A stretch of 64,000 bases of DNA from Desulfuribacillus alkaliarsenatis. GTDB taxonomy: Bacteria > Bacillota > Bacilli > Desulfuribacillales > Desulfuribacillaceae. Under the pieces are notes generated by a model that was not told where the DNA came from, did no database searches, and worked only from the letters and a program-made list of their open reading frames with translations. A program made the translations under genes and the position numbers. The stretch lies in contig NZ_MIJE01000001.1 of assembly GCF_001730225.1 (NCBI RefSeq), forward strand, positions 372,001-436,000. Reading direction: 5' to 3'. Position 1 is the first letter of the stretch; every line of letters begins with the position of its first letter. This document shows positions 7,604 to 15,257 of the stretch, in pieces.

Positions 7604-8452
7604 GTGAGGATAATTAAAAAGGAAAGAGTAGATGTATTGTTAGTTGAACAAGGTTTACTGCCTACGAGGGAAAAAGCTAAATCAGCTGTAATGGCAGGAC
7701 TTGTATATACAGGAAGTGAGCGAATTGACAAGCCGGGTATGAAGATAGAAATAGATAAACAGCTTACTGTTAAAGGAAATATTCACCCTTACGTCGGTAG
7801 AGGCGGTCTAAAGCTTGAACAGGCAATAAAGGAGTTTAGTATAAAACTTAATGACAAAGTTATGATTGACATAGGAGCTTCGACGGGCGGGTTTACAGAT
7901 TGTGCATTGCAAAATGGTGTAGGGAAGGTATACGCTGTAGATGTAGGTTATGGACAGCTAGACTGGAAATTGAGAAACGACCCTAGGGTTATCGTGTTAG
8001 AACGAACTAACTTTAGGCATTTAGAAGCTGATAAATTGAAGTCTGGTGTTCCTAACGTTGCATCTATTGATGTTTCATTTATTTCGTTAAAGCTAATTTT
8101 CCCTAAATTAATGGAGATTTTAGCAGATGGTGGAGAAGTAATAGCTTTAATTAAGCCACAATTTGAAGCAGGCAAGGATTTAGTTGGGAAAAAAGGAATT
8201 GTTAGAGACCCACATGTACATAAGCAGGTTTTAGTGGATGTCATAAGCAGGGCGAAAGCTTTAGGGTTTATTTTGAAGCAATTGACTTTTTCACCTATAA
8301 CAGGTGGGGATGGCAATATAGAATTTTTGGCTTTATTTCAACTACAATTAAATACTGAACCAGAAGAAGACCAAAATATTAGTAATATAACTGATCAAGA
8401 ATTAGAGTTGTTTGAAAAAGTTATAGAAAATGCCCATTCATGTCTTAGTTAA
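7604..8452 (+). CDS. tlyA: TlyA-family rRNA methyltransferase (YqxC-like)
   Basis: The protein has an N-terminal S4 RNA-binding domain (ERVDVLLVEQGLLPTREKAK...) and an FtsJ/RrmJ-like SAM methyltransferase domain (DIGASTGGFTDCALQNG, YAVDVGYGQLDWKLR, KPQFEAG). Such proteins 2'-O-methylate rRNA; some are annotated as hemolysins. The GTG at 7604 gives 282 residues but lies inside the only good ribosome site (GAGGTGAGG, 7601-7609). Homologues begin M-x-K-K-E-R, which would fit initiation at the ATA (7610) or ATT (7613) codon instead. It sits between dxs and nadK as in B. subtilis. Confidence 0.92.
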   Translation: MRIIKKERVDVLLVEQGLLPTREKAKSAVMAGLVYTGSERIDKPGMKIEIDKQLTVKGNIHPYVGRGGLKLEQAIKEFSIKLNDKVMIDIGASTGGFTDCALQNGVGKVYAVDVGYGQLDWKLRNDPRVIVLERTNFRHLEADKLKSGVPNVASIDVSFISLKLIFPKLMEILADGGEVIALIKPQFEAGKDLVGKKGIVRDPHVHKQVLVDVISRAKALGFILKQLTFSPITGGDGNIEFLALFQLQLNTEPEEDQNISNITDQELELFEKVIENAHSCLS

Positions 8453-8503
8453 AAAGGAATTTTAAGGTATTTAGCGAAGAAGTAAGGCATGGAGGGAGAG
8501 CGC

Positions 8504-9013
8504 ATGCAAATTGTAGATATTATTATATTGGTAACAATTACAGTAGTAATTGTTATTGCCTTTAAAAATAAAAGCTACCCATCGGTCCAACATGCTACAC
8601 CGCCTAAAGGTGGAGCTGCAACTAAACTACTAGAGGCTAATGGTTATGAAATTGTTGCTGGGAAGCATCGTGTTCCAATTGATATAAAGGCCTCAGATAG
8701 AAATTATCAGTCGAGAATTTTAATTGATTTTATTGCTAAAAAAAATGATAATATTTATGTCGTAAAAATAAAGAATAAAAGGAAACAAGAACGTTATAGC
8801 GGATCTTTTTTACGTGATGAACTGCTTAAATACCAACTTTTTTTTCGTGTAGATGGCGTCTTGTATATTGATTTAGATAAAGAAAAAATTAACGAGGTAT
8901 ATTTTGATTTGTCAAATTTTCAGTACAATCGTTCATTTTTGGACTATTTTAAACTACCTCGTTGGCTTTATGTGGTTGCAGCAATTGGTATATTGATATT
9001 CATCTTGAGGTGA
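8504..9013 (+). CDS. Membrane-anchored protein with a degenerate nuclease-like core
   Basis: I do not recognise a named family. The 169-residue product has a membrane helix at each end (residues 5-20 and about 153-168) and a soluble core. The core reads like a restriction-endonuclease/YraN fold: a helix KLLEANGYEIV, then D75-FIAKKNDNIYVVKIK. In active PD-(D/E)xK enzymes the last strand is ExK; here the acid is Lys (K88) while K90 remains, so catalysis is doubtful. ATG 8504 is preferred because GGAGGG lies 7 bases upstream; an in-frame ATG at 8489 has none. The stop overlaps the nadK ribosome site. Confidence 0.7.
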   Translation: MQIVDIIILVTITVVIVIAFKNKSYPSVQHATPPKGGAATKLLEANGYEIVAGKHRVPIDIKASDRNYQSRILIDFIAKKNDNIYVVKIKNKRKQERYSGSFLRDELLKYQLFFRVDGVLYIDLDKEKINEVYFDLSNFQYNRSFLDYFKLPRWLYVVAAIGILIFILR

Positions 9014-9021
9014 TTAAAAAA

Positions 9022-9870
9022 GTGAAACGCATAGGTCTAATAGTTAACAAAAGTAAGCCAAAGGGCTGGATTGTAGCTAGACAGCTTATAAAAAGCTTGG
9101 AGCAACGAGGGATTAAAGTTGTTATCGATAATATAGTAGCAGAGCAGCTAGGTAGAAGCGATTTAGGAATATCTTTAATGGAGATTCCTAAACAGGTTGA
9201 TATTATATTCGTCCTCGGCGGGGATGGGACGTTGTTAGGTATTGCAAGGGACTTTGCTGCTTATGAAATACCGTTATTAGGAATCAATGTAGGGAATATG
9301 GGCTTTCTATCTGAATCAGAACCAGAGGACTTAGAAATTACAATTGATAAAATCATTAACGGAGAATATTACATAGAAAATCGAATGATGCTACAGGCTC
9401 AGGTAGTGCGTTCAGGGCAAGTAGTTAAAGATTTTCTAGCATTAAACGATGTTGGTATTGCTAAAGGTGCCTTTAGTCGCATGATAGAAATTATTATGTT
9501 TATTGAGGATAAATTTCTGGGGTCATATAAGGGGGACGGATTAATTGTAGCCTCACCTACTGGCTCAACGGCATATTCCCTATCGGCGGGTGGGCCTATT
9601 GTAGTTCCAGATGCGGATTTAATCCTACTAACGCCAATATGCCCTCATTCATTAAAGGTTCGCCCGATGATTATTTCAGGAGCAACAACTATTCGTACTA
9701 AGCTAAATGCCACACATAATGACATTGGACTTACAATTGACGGTCAGCTAGGGTTCAAACTTGAGGTGGATGATGTAATTATTTTGCGAAAATCACAGCA
9801 TAAAACACGCCTTATTCGATGGGATGAGCATAATTTTTTTGAGGTTGTAAGACAAAAGCTACACAACTAA
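9022..9870 (+). CDS. nadK: NAD kinase
   Basis: NadK phosphorylates NAD+ to NADP+ using ATP or polyphosphate in the cytosol. The 282-residue product has the diagnostic GGDGT (residues 66-70) followed by LLGIARDF, then [13 protein letters not shown], and the glycine-rich [18 protein letters not shown] choose GTG 9022, with GAGGTGAT (9006-9013) eight bases upstream overlapping the previous stop. This agrees with the usual start M-K-x-I-G; the longer frame from TTG 8962 runs through the neighbouring gene. Confidence 0.96.
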   Translation: MKRIGLIVNKSKPKGWIVARQLIKSLEQRGIKVVIDNIVAEQLGRSDLGISLMEIPKQVDIIFVLGGDGTLLGIARDFAAYEIPLLGINVGNMGFLSESEPEDLEITIDKIINGEYYIENRMMLQAQVVRSGQVVKDFLALNDVGIAKGAFSRMIEIIMFIEDKFLGSYKGDGLIVASPTGSTAYSLSAGGPIVVPDADLILLTPICPHSLKVRPMIISGATTIRTKLNATHNDIGLTIDGQLGFKLEVDDVIILRKSQHKTRLIRWDEHNFFEVVRQKLHN

Positions 9871-9905
9871 AAAATGACTTTCAGATTTTTAAAAATGACT
9901 TTCAG
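9870..9905 (+). repeat. 15-bp direct repeat in front of argR
   Basis: AAAAATGACTTTCAG occurs at 9870-9884 and 9891-9905 with a 6-base gap. The second copy runs straight into the argR ribosome site (AGGAGG). The sequence does not match the usual ARG-box palindrome. Confidence 0.6.
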
Positions 9906-9914
9906 GAGGTTATT

Positions 9915-10361
9915 ATGAAAGGTCAAAGGCACTTAAGAATTAGGGAGCTAGTAAAGGAAAAAGATATCGAAACACAGGATGAGCTTGTAACTGAATTAAA
10001 GCGTCTGGGTTTTAAGGCGACACAAGCGACGGTTTCGCGCGACATTAAAGAGCTACAGCTAATAAAAGTACCTACAGCTACTGGTAGATACATTTATTCA
10101 TTAGCCTCGGAACAACCATTTAACCCACAACAGAAAATAAAACGGGTTTTAGTCGATAGCTTTGTATCCTTAGATAAAGCTGAGAATTTGATTGTGATGA
10201 AAACCTTGCCAGGTCACGCTAATGCCCTAGGCTCGTTAATTGACGGGCTAGGATGGGACGGAATTATAGGAACCATCTGCGGTGATGATACCATTCTCAT
10301 AATTGCTAAGGATAAGCAAGTTGCACAACTAGTGGAGCAGCAATTTCTAGATATGCTATAA
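9915..10361 (+). CDS. argR: Arginine repressor ArgR/AhrC
   Basis: ArgR is the hexameric arginine-sensing regulator of arginine biosynthesis and catabolism. The 148-residue protein has the N-terminal winged helix with the recognition segment [16 protein letters not shown] (about residues 37-52). The C-terminal oligomerisation/arginine domain has [14 protein letters not shown] and [12 protein letters not shown] with the Asp pair that contacts arginine. AGGAGG lies 5 bases before the ATG. Position between nadK and recN is conserved in Bacilli and Clostridia. Confidence 0.95.
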   Translation: MKGQRHLRIRELVKEKDIETQDELVTELKRLGFKATQATVSRDIKELQLIKVPTATGRYIYSLASEQPFNPQQKIKRVLVDSFVSLDKAENLIVMKTLPGHANALGSLIDGLGWDGIIGTICGDDTILIIAKDKQVAQLVEQQFLDML

Positions 10362-10392
10362 AAATAGACATGTGTCACAGGGGAGAATCAAT

Positions 10393-12099
10393 ATGTTACA
10401 GGAATTAGCCGTGAAAAATTTCGGTCTTATTGAGGATATGAAAATTTCTTTTCAAAATGGCTTTCACGTAATAACAGGTGAAACAGGCGCTGGTAAATCT
10501 ATGATAATTGACGCATTAAACGTTATTGTTGGTGGAAGAGCTTCCAGTGATTTAATTAGATATGGATGTGAAACTGCCTATGTAGAAGCTTTATTTATTA
10601 TTTCAGACGAAATTATCAATAAAATTAATGATTACGGAATTGATGCTGATTCCAATGATTTGATAGTAGCTCGAGAAATTAAAATTCAAGGTAAAAGTAC
10701 TTGTAGAATTAACGGAAAATTAGTTACGGTCCATTTTTTAAAGGAAATTATGGAACCATTTATTGATTTGCATGGACAGCATGAACATCAAAAATTACTA
10801 CATACTAAAGAACATCTCCGACTTTTAGACGGCTATGGAAAAACAGAGCTTAATGAACAATTACTTATTGTAAAGAATTTATTTTTTGATTATAAAAGAT
10901 TATTGACGGAATTCAATGAAATTCATAAGAATGAGCAGGATGCCTCCCAAAGAATAGAGTTTCTGAAATTTCAAGTTCAAGACCTTACTCAACTGAACTT
11001 AAGTGAGGGCGAAGAGGAAGAATTAGAAAATAAGAAAAAAATCCTTAGTAATCAAGAAAAACTATTTAAAAACGCCCATTTGGTTAAAGCATATCTTAAA
11101 GATGGAACCAATGAAGGACTAGGTGCAAGCGAGCTAATTCATCAAGCCATGCTTTGCTTGCAAGAGATAGCGAAGATAGATAGTAAATATAACGAGCAAA
11201 TAGCTATTTTAGAAAATGTTACGGTCTCCCTTGAAGATGTTGCACTTGAAGCTGGTAAGACATTAGATAGTGAAGCTACTGAGGAAGATATTAACAGCAT
11301 AGAGGCGCGCTTATTTGAGCTGCAGCAGGTAAAACGTAAGTATCGTAAAGATATTCCCCAACTAATTATTTATATGCAGCAGCTAGAAGATGAACTACAT
11401 AAATTAGAGAATAAGGATAGTCTTGCTAAGGATTTACAGGACAAACTTTTAAACTTAAAACAGGAATTTGTAAAACAAGCTAAGTTACTTACAAAGTTGC
11501 GCAAGCACGTAGCGGAACAGATGGAAGTAGCTATGAAGGATGAGCTTAAGCAATTATCTTTACCGAAAGTCAATTTTGAGATATCTTTTATAGAATTAGA
11601 TGAACCACAACATACAGGAATAGATGCAATTGAATTTCTATTCTCAGCAAACCCAGGAGAACCTTTACGTCCTCTCGCAAAAATTGCCTCAGGTGGTGAG
11701 TTATCTAGGATTATGCTTGCTTTCAAAAATTTATTGGCAAATATCGACTGCACTCCAACTGTTATATTCGATGAGGTAGATACAGGTGTTAGCGGTTTAG
11801 CTGCCCAAAAAATTGCCGAAAAGCTTGCAGCAATTTCTAGGAATCGTCAGGTATTTTGCGTTACACATATGCCGCAAATTGCAGCCATGAGTGATGTTCA
11901 TATGTTTATAAAAAAAGATTTTCAATCTAACAAAACAATTACAAAGCTTGAAATTCTAGATGATGAGGAAATTACCAAGGAATTAGGAAGAATGATTAGT
12001 GGAGAAAATATAACAACTAGTACTTTAAAGCACGCTCAAGAAATGCGAAAAATTGCAAATAATTTCAAAAAAATTATAGCTAATGATAATTTAAAGTAG
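10393..12099 (+). CDS. recN: DNA repair protein RecN
   Basis: RecN is an SMC-like ATPase that acts early in double-strand break repair. Walker A TGETGAGKSMIIDAL lies near residue 30, a long coiled coil fills the middle (about 155-345), and the C-terminal lobe carries the signature LASGGELSRIMLAF and Walker B PTVIFDEVDTG. I start at ATG 10393 with AGGGGAG upstream, giving 568 residues and a first line MLQELAVKNFGLIED that matches homologues; an in-frame GTG at 10372 is less likely. Confidence 0.96.
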   Translation: MLQELAVKNFGLIEDMKISFQNGFHVITGETGAGKSMIIDALNVIVGGRASSDLIRYGCETAYVEALFIISDEIINKINDYGIDADSNDLIVAREIKIQGKSTCRINGKLVTVHFLKEIMEPFIDLHGQHEHQKLLHTKEHLRLLDGYGKTELNEQLLIVKNLFFDYKRLLTEFNEIHKNEQDASQRIEFLKFQVQDLTQLNLSEGEEEELENKKKILSNQEKLFKNAHLVKAYLKDGTNEGLGASELIHQAMLCLQEIAKIDSKYNEQIAILENVTVSLEDVALEAGKTLDSEATEEDINSIEARLFELQQVKRKYRKDIPQLIIYMQQLEDELHKLENKDSLAKDLQDKLLNLKQEFVKQAKLLTKLRKHVAEQMEVAMKDELKQLSLPKVNFEISFIELDEPQHTGIDAIEFLFSANPGEPLRPLAKIASGGELSRIMLAFKNLLANIDCTPTVIFDEVDTGVSGLAAQKIAEKLAAISRNRQVFCVTHMPQIAAMSDVHMFIKKDFQSNKTITKLEILDDEEITKELGRMISGENITTSTLKHAQEMRKIANNFKKIIANDNLK

Positions 12100-12116
12100 A
12101 TATCTCGAGTTTTTGG

Positions 12117-12145
12117 AAATACTTCTAAGGAAGTATTTTTTTTTT
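12117..12145 (+). terminator. Intrinsic terminator after recN
   Basis: Perfect 9-bp stem AAATACTTC/GAAGTATTT (12117-12125 and 12130-12138), loop TAAG, followed by a long T run to 12145. Confidence 0.85.
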
Positions 12146-12162
12146 GTTCCATCATTTGAATA

Positions 12163-12191
12163 GCATGAAGGAACTTGATTGGGGAATCTTA
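12163..12191 (+). promoter_or_regulatory. Candidate forespore (sigma-G/F-type) promoter of spoIVB
   Basis: GCATG (12163-12167), 17 bp, then AATCTTA (12185-12191) is close to the sigma-G pattern gnATr-N17/18-CATnnTA with one mismatch in the -10. spoIVB is a sigma-F/sigma-G gene in B. subtilis, which supports the assignment. Confidence 0.4.
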
Positions 12192-12242
12192 ATAATAAGT
12201 TACACAGAATTTTGTTTATAGGAAGTATAGGGAGTGTGACTA

Positions 12243-13499
12243 TTGTATAGAAAAACAAAAAAAATTATCGGCTTAATCTTAGCAATCGTAGTAGTTACAG
12301 GCGCTTTAAGTACCCCATTTCAAGAATTTAGCTCGATTCCACTACAATTAAGGCTGTTTGAAGGACAGATGGCAAACCTCAATGTATCTTCTTTGATTGA
12401 GACAGTTCTGGATGATAATCAAGAAGTAATAGCGGTTAGTGGTACTGAGATTCAAACATTGAGAACAGGCATGACAGATATTACCTTTAAATTGTTTGGC
12501 TTACTACCTATAAAGAGAGTTCAAGTACAGGTGCTGCCAGAAACCAAATTATATCCAGGTGGTCATTCCATAGGTGTTAAACTAAAATCAGAAGGTGTTA
12601 TGGTTGTAGGCTTTTACCTGGTAGATGTTGAGGACAAAAAAGTGTCACCTGGTGAGCAAGCAAATCTTCGAGTAGGCGATTACATTCTTAGCATTAATGG
12701 CCAGAAGGTTAGTGATGTATCTTCAATAACAAACTTTGTCGATGGTAATCGAAAATTAGAAATGGAAGTTAAGCGAAATGACCGTATCTTTACGACTACA
12801 GTAGAACCACAGTTAGATAGTAAGACTAATAACCATCGTTTAGGTTTATACATTAGAGATTCAGCTGCTGGCGTAGGTACTTTAACGTTTTATGATCCTA
12901 AGACAAATATGTATGGAGCTTTAGGTCATGTTATTACTGATATGGATACGGGTCAGCCTATTGAAGTTGGTTCTGGTGAAATTTTCTCATCAAGGGTAAC
13001 TTCAATAGATAAGGGACAAAAGGGAAAACCTGGTGAGAAGAAATGTACAATCGGAAGTGATAGCGACAGGCTAGGAAACATCTTGGCAAACAATTCTTTA
13101 GGTATCTACGGAAAGCTGACGGACATTCCTAATGACTATTTTGGTGATGCACCCCTCCCAATAGCTTTGGCTCATGATGTTAAAACGGGACCAGCGCACA
13201 TATACACAGTAGTAAAGGGAGAGAAAGTCGAAAGGTTTGACATTGAAATTGTTAATGTAATTCCACAACGTTTCTCTTCAACTAAAGGAATGGTTATCAG
13301 GGTAACTGATGAAAGACTCCTTGCTATAACAGGAGGTATTATTCAAGGTATGAGCGGAAGCCCTATAATTCAAGACGGTAAAATTGTCGGTGCTGTAACC
13401 CATGTATTTGTAAATGACCCTACAATGGGATACGGTTGTTATATTGAATGGATGCTAAAGGAAGCAATCGAGAACAAGGATATCAATAAAGCTGCATAG
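12243..13499 (+). CDS. spoIVB: SpoIVB peptidase (S55 serine protease)
   Basis: SpoIVB is secreted from the forespore into the intermembrane space, where it cleaves SpoIVFA and so triggers sigma-K activation in the mother cell. The 418-residue protein has an N-terminal signal anchor (KKIIGLILAIVVVTGALS), a PDZ domain around residues 110-190, and a protease domain. The catalytic His lies in GALGHVITD and the Ser (about 371) in GMSGSP. The start is TTG 12243 with AGGGAGTG upstream. It precedes spo0A as in B. subtilis. Confidence 0.96.
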   Translation: MYRKTKKIIGLILAIVVVTGALSTPFQEFSSIPLQLRLFEGQMANLNVSSLIETVLDDNQEVIAVSGTEIQTLRTGMTDITFKLFGLLPIKRVQVQVLPETKLYPGGHSIGVKLKSEGVMVVGFYLVDVEDKKVSPGEQANLRVGDYILSINGQKVSDVSSITNFVDGNRKLEMEVKRNDRIFTTTVEPQLDSKTNNHRLGLYIRDSAAGVGTLTFYDPKTNMYGALGHVITDMDTGQPIEVGSGEIFSSRVTSIDKGQKGKPGEKKCTIGSDSDRLGNILANNSLGIYGKLTDIPNDYFGDAPLPIALAHDVKTGPAHIYTVVKGEKVERFDIEIVNVIPQRFSSTKGMVIRVTDERLLAITGGIIQGMSGSPIIQDGKIVGAVTHVFVNDPTMGYGCYIEWMLKEAIENKDINKAA

Positions 13500-13515
13500 T
13501 TCGACAAAATATTGC

Positions 13516-13568
13516 AAATATCGGCATAAAAGCGTGATCTGACGCGGTTTTTGCCGATATTTTTTTTA
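13516..13568 (+). terminator. Intrinsic terminator between spoIVB and spo0A
   Basis: A long stem (AAATATCGGCA 13516-13526 with TGCCGATATTT 13552-13562) with further inner pairing is followed by a T run to about 13567. Confidence 0.85.
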
Positions 13569-13586
13569 TTTTATTTTTAAAACTTT

Positions 13587-13613
13587 GCAGGGATATTATA
13601 AAACTTGTAGAAA
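13587..13613 (+). promoter_or_regulatory. Sigma-H-like promoter of spo0A
   Basis: GCAGGGATA (13587-13595), 11 bp, GTAGAAA (13607-13613) fits the sigma-H pattern RnAGGAwww-N11/12-RnnGAAT with one mismatch in each box. B. subtilis spo0A has a sigma-H promoter (Ps). The same box pair precedes xerD and spoIIAA in this window. Confidence 0.6.
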
Positions 13614-13680
13614 ACTACATATAACAATTTTATTCATTTAAATGTTCGTAACAATTCATATCATAGTAGGGGGAATTATA

Positions 13681-14475
13681 GTGGAAGTAACAAAAGTACT
13701 GCTAGTGGATGATAATCAAGAATTTTGTAGTACTCTTGCTAATTATGTTAATGAGCAAGAGGATATGGAGGTGGTAGGGTTAGGTTACAATGGTAATCAA
13801 GCTCTTCAAATATTAGAGAAAGAACAGCCAGATGTTCTAATCTTAGATATTATTATGCCACACTTAGACGGACTTGGAGTGCTTGAAGAGCTTAGAAGAA
13901 GTGGCAAGTTTTCCAACCTTAGAATTATAATGTTAACTGCTTTTGGTCAAGAACATATTACAAAAAGGGCTATCGATTTAGGAGCTGATTATTTCATACT
14001 TAAGCCGTTTGATATGGAAGTGCTGATAAATAGAATCAGACAAATAACTAACAGCTCCATGCCGCAACAAGCAAGTATTGGTGCACAAACGATAAATACA
14101 TCCTTCGCTCCAAAACAAAAAGTAGGCGATGTTAAGACTGCAGTCACCAAAATAATCCATGAAATTGGAGTCCCAGCACATATTAAAGGCTATACATTTT
14201 TGCGTGAGGCAATCATGTTAGTTTATGAAGACCAAGAACTACTAGGTTGCATAACCAAAATTCTATATCCACAAATAGCCGAAGAGCATAACACTACCCC
14301 GCCAAGAGTTGAGCGTGCAATTAGACACGCAATTGAAGTTGCATGGAATCGTGGCAATTTAGATATTTTAAAATCATATTTTGGCCATACCATTAATGCA
14401 ACTAAATCCAAACCCACCAATTCCGAGTTTATCGCTATGGTTGCAGATAAATTAAGGCTTGAGAACGCTGTATAA
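13681..14475 (+). CDS. spo0A: Sporulation master regulator Spo0A
   Basis: Spo0A~P commits the cell to sporulation by binding 0A boxes. The receiver domain has the acidic pair D10-D11, the phosphorylation site D56 ([13 protein letters not shown]) and the switch Lys in FILKPFD. The C-terminal effector domain (about 145-264) has [21 protein letters not shown] and the recognition region [25 protein letters not shown] 13681 is the start, with AGGGGGAA 6-7 bases upstream, giving 264 residues; the longer frame from 13642 is not supported. Confidence 0.98.
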   Translation: MEVTKVLLVDDNQEFCSTLANYVNEQEDMEVVGLGYNGNQALQILEKEQPDVLILDIIMPHLDGLGVLEELRRSGKFSNLRIIMLTAFGQEHITKRAIDLGADYFILKPFDMEVLINRIRQITNSSMPQQASIGAQTINTSFAPKQKVGDVKTAVTKIIHEIGVPAHIKGYTFLREAIMLVYEDQELLGCITKILYPQIAEEHNTTPPRVERAIRHAIEVAWNRGNLDILKSYFGHTINATKSKPTNSEFIAMVADKLRLENAV

Positions 14476-14517
14476 GCGAAAGTTTATTACCAGGAATAAT
14501 ATTATTTACTTAAAACA

Positions 14518-14567
14518 AGACCATGGAAAGCTACTCTAAGAGTACTCCATGGTCTTAATGTTTTTTA
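14518..14567. terminator. Bidirectional terminator between spo0A and the universal stress gene
   Basis: A long stem (AGACCATGGA 14518-14527 with TCCATGGTCT 14546-14555) with inner TACTCT/AGAGTA pairing lies between convergent genes. TTTTTT follows on the + strand; a weaker T-rich run lies on the other side. Confidence 0.7.
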
Positions 14568-14591
14568 TGCTTATATTGTAGAAAGTTGTGT

Positions 14592-15032
14592 TTACTTCAC
14601 AACCATAACTGGGCAATTAGCCTCGTTAATAAGCTGGACTGTGATATTTCCTTTGAATAAGAAATCTGTAAACGTACTCTCGCCGTGATGCCCAAGGATT
14701 AATAAGTCTGCCTTAAAGTTATCAGCTTCTTTTAGAATTGTGTTAATTGGCTCACCAGAAGCTATTTTTACTTTATAAGGAATGTCATTTTCTTCGAAGA
14801 TTGTTGTTACTTTTTCAACACGTTCCTTAATATCCTCTAGAACTACATCCTCAACATGCACGCCTGCATGGTCAAGCAACATACTAACATTAGAAGGCAT
14901 ACTTGGAATTTGTGCTACTGTAAGTATCAGAACCTCCCTTTCTGTGTCTTCTTTTATAAGTTGGCAAATCATCTTAGCCATCTTAGGTGCAATAGGTGAT
15001 CCACTAGTTGGGAATAAAATTCGATTAAACAC
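14592..15032 (-). CDS. Universal stress protein (UspA family)
   Basis: A 146-residue single-domain Usp protein. The N-terminus FNRILFPTSGSPIAPKMAK and the ATP-binding-type end DLLILGHHGESTFTDFLFKGNITVQLINEANCPVMVV (G-x2-G-x9-G region) are typical. These cytosolic dimers bind nucleotides and help survival in stress or starvation; the specific role is unknown. It starts at GTG on the minus strand with GGGAGAGG upstream. It is one of the few minus-strand genes here and has its own transcription unit. Confidence 0.9.
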   Translation of the reverse strand: MFNRILFPTSGSPIAPKMAKMICQLIKEDTEREVLILTVAQIPSMPSNVSMLLDHAGVHVEDVVLEDIKERVEKVTTIFEENDIPYKVKIASGEPINTILKEADNFKADLLILGHHGESTFTDFLFKGNITVQLINEANCPVMVVK

Positions 15033-15201
15033 ACTAACCTCTCCCTTAATTTTAATATGTAAATATTATACTAATTGTATTGTACATTATAATTTGAATT
15101 TTTTCATCAATACTAATAGGCTATTTATATAGTAAATATCATTAGTACCTATGATTTTAATCACAGAATTATATATGTTTATAAAGTATTATAGTAACAG
15201 G

Positions 15202-15225
15202 TTAACAACATGAACAACATGTTAA
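15202..15225. promoter_or_regulatory. Inverted repeat upstream of hcp, candidate operator
   Basis: TTAACA (15202-15207) and TGTTAA (15220-15225) flank a 12-base AACA/ACAT-rich centre. It lies 33-56 bases before the hcp start, where nitrosative-stress or redox regulators usually bind. I cannot assign it to a known regulator family. Confidence 0.4.
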
Positions 15226-15257
15226 TATACAATAACTATTATACAGGAGGGTAAAAA

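Noticed and set aside
13605-13612. TTGTAGAA as a Spo0A box upstream of spo0A
   Set aside because: It has a mismatch and coincides with the -10 element of the sigma-H-like promoter, a better explanation.
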